NCBI RefSeq assembly: GCF_016802725.1
Contig: NC_052679.1
Coordinates: 13,881,635 to 13,945,634, forward strand
Reading direction: 5' to 3'
DNA: 64,000 nucleotides
Origin: Solenopsis invicta
Taxonomy: Eukaryota; Arthropoda; Insecta; Hymenoptera; Formicidae
Below, in pieces: positions 60,812-64,000 of this stretch. The position numbers and the translations under genes are program-made. How positions within the stretch are numbered: the first letter of the stretch is position 1; the number at the start of each line of letters is the position of its first letter. The notes beneath the pieces were generated by a model. That model was given only the letters and a program-made list of their open reading frames with translations. It had not been told where the DNA came from and did not search any database.

Positions 60812-61046
60812 TAGAGTTCTATATAAAGAGAGAAGCGACATCGAACCCCCACCACAACCTTCAGTATCCAATTGAGTCCTCCACCGCCATTTTGGGACCG
60901 TTCTAACGTCATCAAACACCATTCGTATCATTCTGTAAACAGTTATGGTCACAATATGGCTGCTCGCTTAGCCAATCAAGTATCAATCAGATTACCAATC
61001 AGAGCTTCGGGCATCAATGTCGCTTCTCTCTTTATATAGCACTCTA
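60812..61046. mobile_element. MITE with about 30-bp terminal inverted repeats
   Basis: GAGTTCTATATAAAGAGAGA, then AGCGACAT, at the left is mirrored at the right by ATGTCGCTTCTCTC and TTTATATAGCACTC with one internal difference. TA lies outside each end (60812-60813 and 61045-61046), consistent with TA target duplication. About 235 bp, non-coding. The TATATAAAG inside the ends resembles a TATA box but belongs to the repeat. Confidence 0.65.
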
Positions 61047-62689
61047 GTTGCTTTTCGATTTTAAACGTAATCTTGTCAATTAAAACTACATATGTAATAT
61101 GAAACGTAATTCCGTAATTAGAGGAGAATATTAGTCGAACAGATGCTTTCCTTTTGAATAGAGATTAATGGCACGAAGCTGCGATACTTCAGCAATATTA
61201 TCTGGCATTAACATTCCAGATCAACACTTGACATAAGCCATATGAGACACGAAATAATGGAAAACGCGACAAACGTTGCACGTATACCATATAAATATTT
61301 TAATAACTATCGCGTAAAAAATTTCATAAAATATAATTTAAAAAATCATATAGAGATTCTGTTAAAGTACGATTTAAAAAATCATATAACATTTACACGT
61401 GAAATTAGCACATGAGCAGTAATTAATATAACATGTAGTAGTATTATTGCGAATAAGTTCATATTTCATATTTCAGTTTCAATAATAAATTTAAATGCGA
61501 TATTGATTTTTGAATGCAGTATTATTCTCTACTGCATTATTTTTTTTATTTTAATTTTAGTTACATTTCAATGAAAGAAGCTTAAAAAATGTTGCCGAGG
61601 ACTTTTCGTTTCATTCATTGTACTGGGAATGAAAGCTGCAACTTAACGTACCGCACATTGCTCGTTACCGAGCTACACGTTAATACTGTTATACAATGTT
61701 TCTTATTACGTTTTCTTTTTACGAACAGACAATTAAATTATAGAGAAACATAAAGATACCATTTAATAACAACTGTATCAACAACCGTTGGAGGCACAAC
61801 TATGACATCGTCAAAAAGGGCGATGACGTAAGTTAAAACGTACATACCTCTCCATGGATCTTGTTGTCTTTTGAATTATTGTATAAGACGACTACTTTTC
61901 ATCGTTGAGGGTCATATTCCCAAAGGGAGTCGGTACGTTGCTCAGAGAAACGCGTCGTATCAGCAGGATAAATGCTTTTATTCTCAAAGGACATAACTAG
62001 GCGAAGACGTAGTGGGCGGATCCTTCGCCAATTGGATTATTTCAATCGTATATAGTATACCAAGCGAAGATATCATGTTAAACGCGTTCTAAATGAGGAA
62101 GACAGCATTACCGCTACTTTAGAAATTTATTTTTATACTTTTGATAGTTTATAAAGAAATCTAGGTTTTTTTTTTTAATATCACGTTAGTAACAAAGCGT
62201 GTCGTTTAAATTTATCTTCCGCTTGTACGGTAAGGCATATTATTACAGCGCGCGATTTAACGAAAATACGCCCGTCGAAAGCTAGACAGTTGTTGAATTT
62301 TCTGGAAAAGAATATCAGCAATTTATCTATGCTGTCTGCCTCGCAATATGCGAGAGCTAGTCGGTCTAACGACGATGGATCATTCAAGATGCGACGATAA
62401 TATTCGTACTTGAATTACGAATTCCGTTGGCACAAGTTATTGTAGGAAGTCACGATATAATCCGTGCGTGTAAAAGCTCTTACGTTGTAACGTATTTGAC
62501 TATAACCTTTGCTGAACGATTAGATGCAAAATTATATGCACACCTAGGGCTTGATATAATACCTGGTACCATTATCTGCACGCTAGGCTGATTACCAGCA
62601 CGCCCTTGCGTCAGTAAATTGTAATAATTTTGATGGATTCTTCTATACACGAAGATTCTCCCCTTCATAATATCTTACGATTAATAATA
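61047..62689. other. No gene recognised
   Basis: AT-rich to 61600, then mixed. Minus frames 62181-62387 and 62480-62668 are short and unrecognised. Confidence 0.45.
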
Positions 62690-63140
62690 GAGGGAAGTTG
62701 CTAATACTGATATAATCCTCCTAAAGCGGCAGCCCTCTAGTAAACTAAACAGTGCAATGTATTAATGCTGATGAAAACATGATTAGATAATTAGAAATAA
62801 AATTTATACTTTCACTTTTGTTTATATAAAGTTTGTTAAAAACAAATTTTTGAAAAATGAGAATAAAATTTTTTTTTGCAACTCTTTTTGTAAATGGCAT
62901 AGATTATTGATAATATTAAATCATTTTACAGATTATTTTATTTGTAGTTTCCTAAAACTATTTTGTTTATATCTTTCTCTTTTACATTTTCCTCGTAGTG
63001 CGGTTTGATACATAAAATCGCAGTGCAGCGTAAACCGATACACCTCACCGTAAGAATAGACTATAACTACCAAATCTTCAATTACAATGTTGACAGATAT
63101 TTCAGGAATCTTTTCACATTTTCTTTAATATTTTCGGTTA
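62690..63140 (-). mobile_element. TIR element copy D, right half, inverted
   Basis: Begins GGAAGTTGCTAATACTGATA, the inverted right end of the family, followed by CCTAAAGCGGCAGCCC and AACAGTGCAATGTATTAAT, both also in copy A. Further in, the inverse of AACATTGTAATTGAAGAT, GTCTATTCTTACGGTGAGGT and GATTTTATGTATCAAAC matches copies A, B and C. It reads through the site where copy A carries its SINE. Confidence 0.6.
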
Positions 63141-63729
63141 TGTTGCAAAAACGTTAATTATATTCACAATTATATATAAAAACAGAACAATGTTATTAAA
63201 ACTGCTGTACCATCCAATAAAAGACACTTTCTAGTTTCCATGTTTTCAATCTTTTAGTAGGAACGTAATGAAAAGTTACATAAATAGGTAAATCGGATGC
63301 TGACAGCACCCGAAAGAAATGTTAGCATCATTGTTATATTATTTTAGTGTATTATGTTAGAAATTGATATTTGTTAAATCTAAGAAATAGAGGAATGTAA
63401 ACAAAATGGACTTTAACACTCGTGAATAATATTTTTTACTTTTTATTTCCAGAGCAAGGTTTCTAATTTTGCAGTTCTCTGTTTTTTAATATTATCTATT
63501 CAAAAAAATTATTCGAAAAAAATAAATATAAAAAATGATTTGAATATAAATTGTTTGATATTAAATAACATCTTACAATGAAATTTATATGAAATTATTA
63601 TCATAGCATATATAAAATATTAAATGTAAAATAACACAAATAGTAGTCTTAAAAAAAATACAGAGAATTATTACAAATTATAATTTTTTAATAGAAAATG
63701 AATTCGAAATTACAGACCTCTCTCTACCA

Positions 63730-63731
<2 letters not shown>

Positions 63732-63768
<37 letters not shown>
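63732..63768. repeat. (TC)n microsatellite
   Basis: Uninterrupted TC run of about 18 units. Confidence 0.95.
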
Positions 63769-63774
<6 letters not shown>

Positions 63775-63839
63775 GCATACGCGCGCGCACGCGCGAGTGT
63801 GTGATATATGTGTGTCAATTCATAAGTTATAAAATACGC

Positions 63840-63860
63840 CCACACACACACACACACACA
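63840..63860. repeat. (CA)n microsatellite
   Basis: CA run followed by a short GCGC tract. Confidence 0.9.
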
Positions 63861-64000
63861 TACACGCGCGCGCATTTTATAATTTTAAATTGCTTATTAC
63901 CAAGAAAATTAATTGCAACTTCTGAGAAAATATCGCATTAAATTGATGCCAATAATTGCAATTTTAATTTTACTTGTATATAACAGTGCAATATTATTTT

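Larger units (their letters stand above)
63141..64000. other. AT-rich stretch with two microsatellites
   Basis: No gene. A TC run at 63732-63768 is followed by a GCGC-rich TG/CG mixture and a CA run at 63840-63860. The Arg-Glu-repeat frame on the minus strand (63678-63875) is a by-product. Confidence 0.6.

Noticed and set aside
60812..60850. TATATAAAG as a core promoter
   Set aside because: It lies within the terminal inverted repeat of a MITE and occurs at both ends.
1..64000. CRISPR arrays, bacterial operons, rRNA genes
   Set aside because: No regularly spaced repeats, no dense coding or ribosome-binding-site pattern, and no rRNA-like segment seen. The window is eukaryotic.

Overview
This is an AT-rich eukaryotic, almost certainly insect, nuclear window. 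Gene content is very sparse. Unique, visibly more GC-rich islands (about 1-1130, 3330-3900, 20500-20900, 24000-26000, 31000-32650, 36100-37470, 39230-39700, 40400-41400, 42800-43700, 50100-51900, 53030-53440, 54800-55700, 59200-60680) alternate with AT-rich stretches full of old transposon remnants and dinucleotide repeats. A mosaic like this, with mariner-type and Penelope-type elements, fits a hymenopteran such as an ant. That is an inference, not something the sequence proves.

Only one protein-coding exon of a recognisable host gene is secure: a 181-nt exon at 26032-26212 (+), with good splice sites, encoding the N-terminal half of a CUB domain. No partner exon was found, so most of the window is probably intron and flanking DNA of that gene and perhaps others. 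A second, unrecognised exon-like frame lies on the minus strand at 47552-47779, in an interruption of a DNA transposon remnant. A weak third candidate is at 2119-2210 (+).

The rest is repeats. (1) A broken Penelope-like retroelement (4886 to about 6790), with reverse transcriptase and GIY-YIG remnants and a structured 3' motif. Similar motifs recur at 47805, 52471 and 54125. (2) A tRNA-derived SINE family: a copy at 18521-18789 with a 9-bp target duplication, an older copy at 26787-27034, and a double, inverted copy at 7800-8478 that forms one long hairpin between 12-bp direct repeats. (3) A family of old elements with terminal inverted repeats (18016-19181, 47225-48830, 57650-58105, 62690-63140); the first hosts the nested SINE. 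(4) A mariner deletion derivative with 167-bp terminal repeats (22197-23131). (5) Several palindromic or MITE-like elements (29065-30000, 30633-30933, 33679-33951, 37503-37947, 56656-56999, 60812-61046, possibly 20237-20555). (6) Microsatellites, the largest a TG/TGCG/TGTGCG array at 14015-14249.

All alignments were made by eye. No database search was possible, so element names rest on hallmark motifs only.
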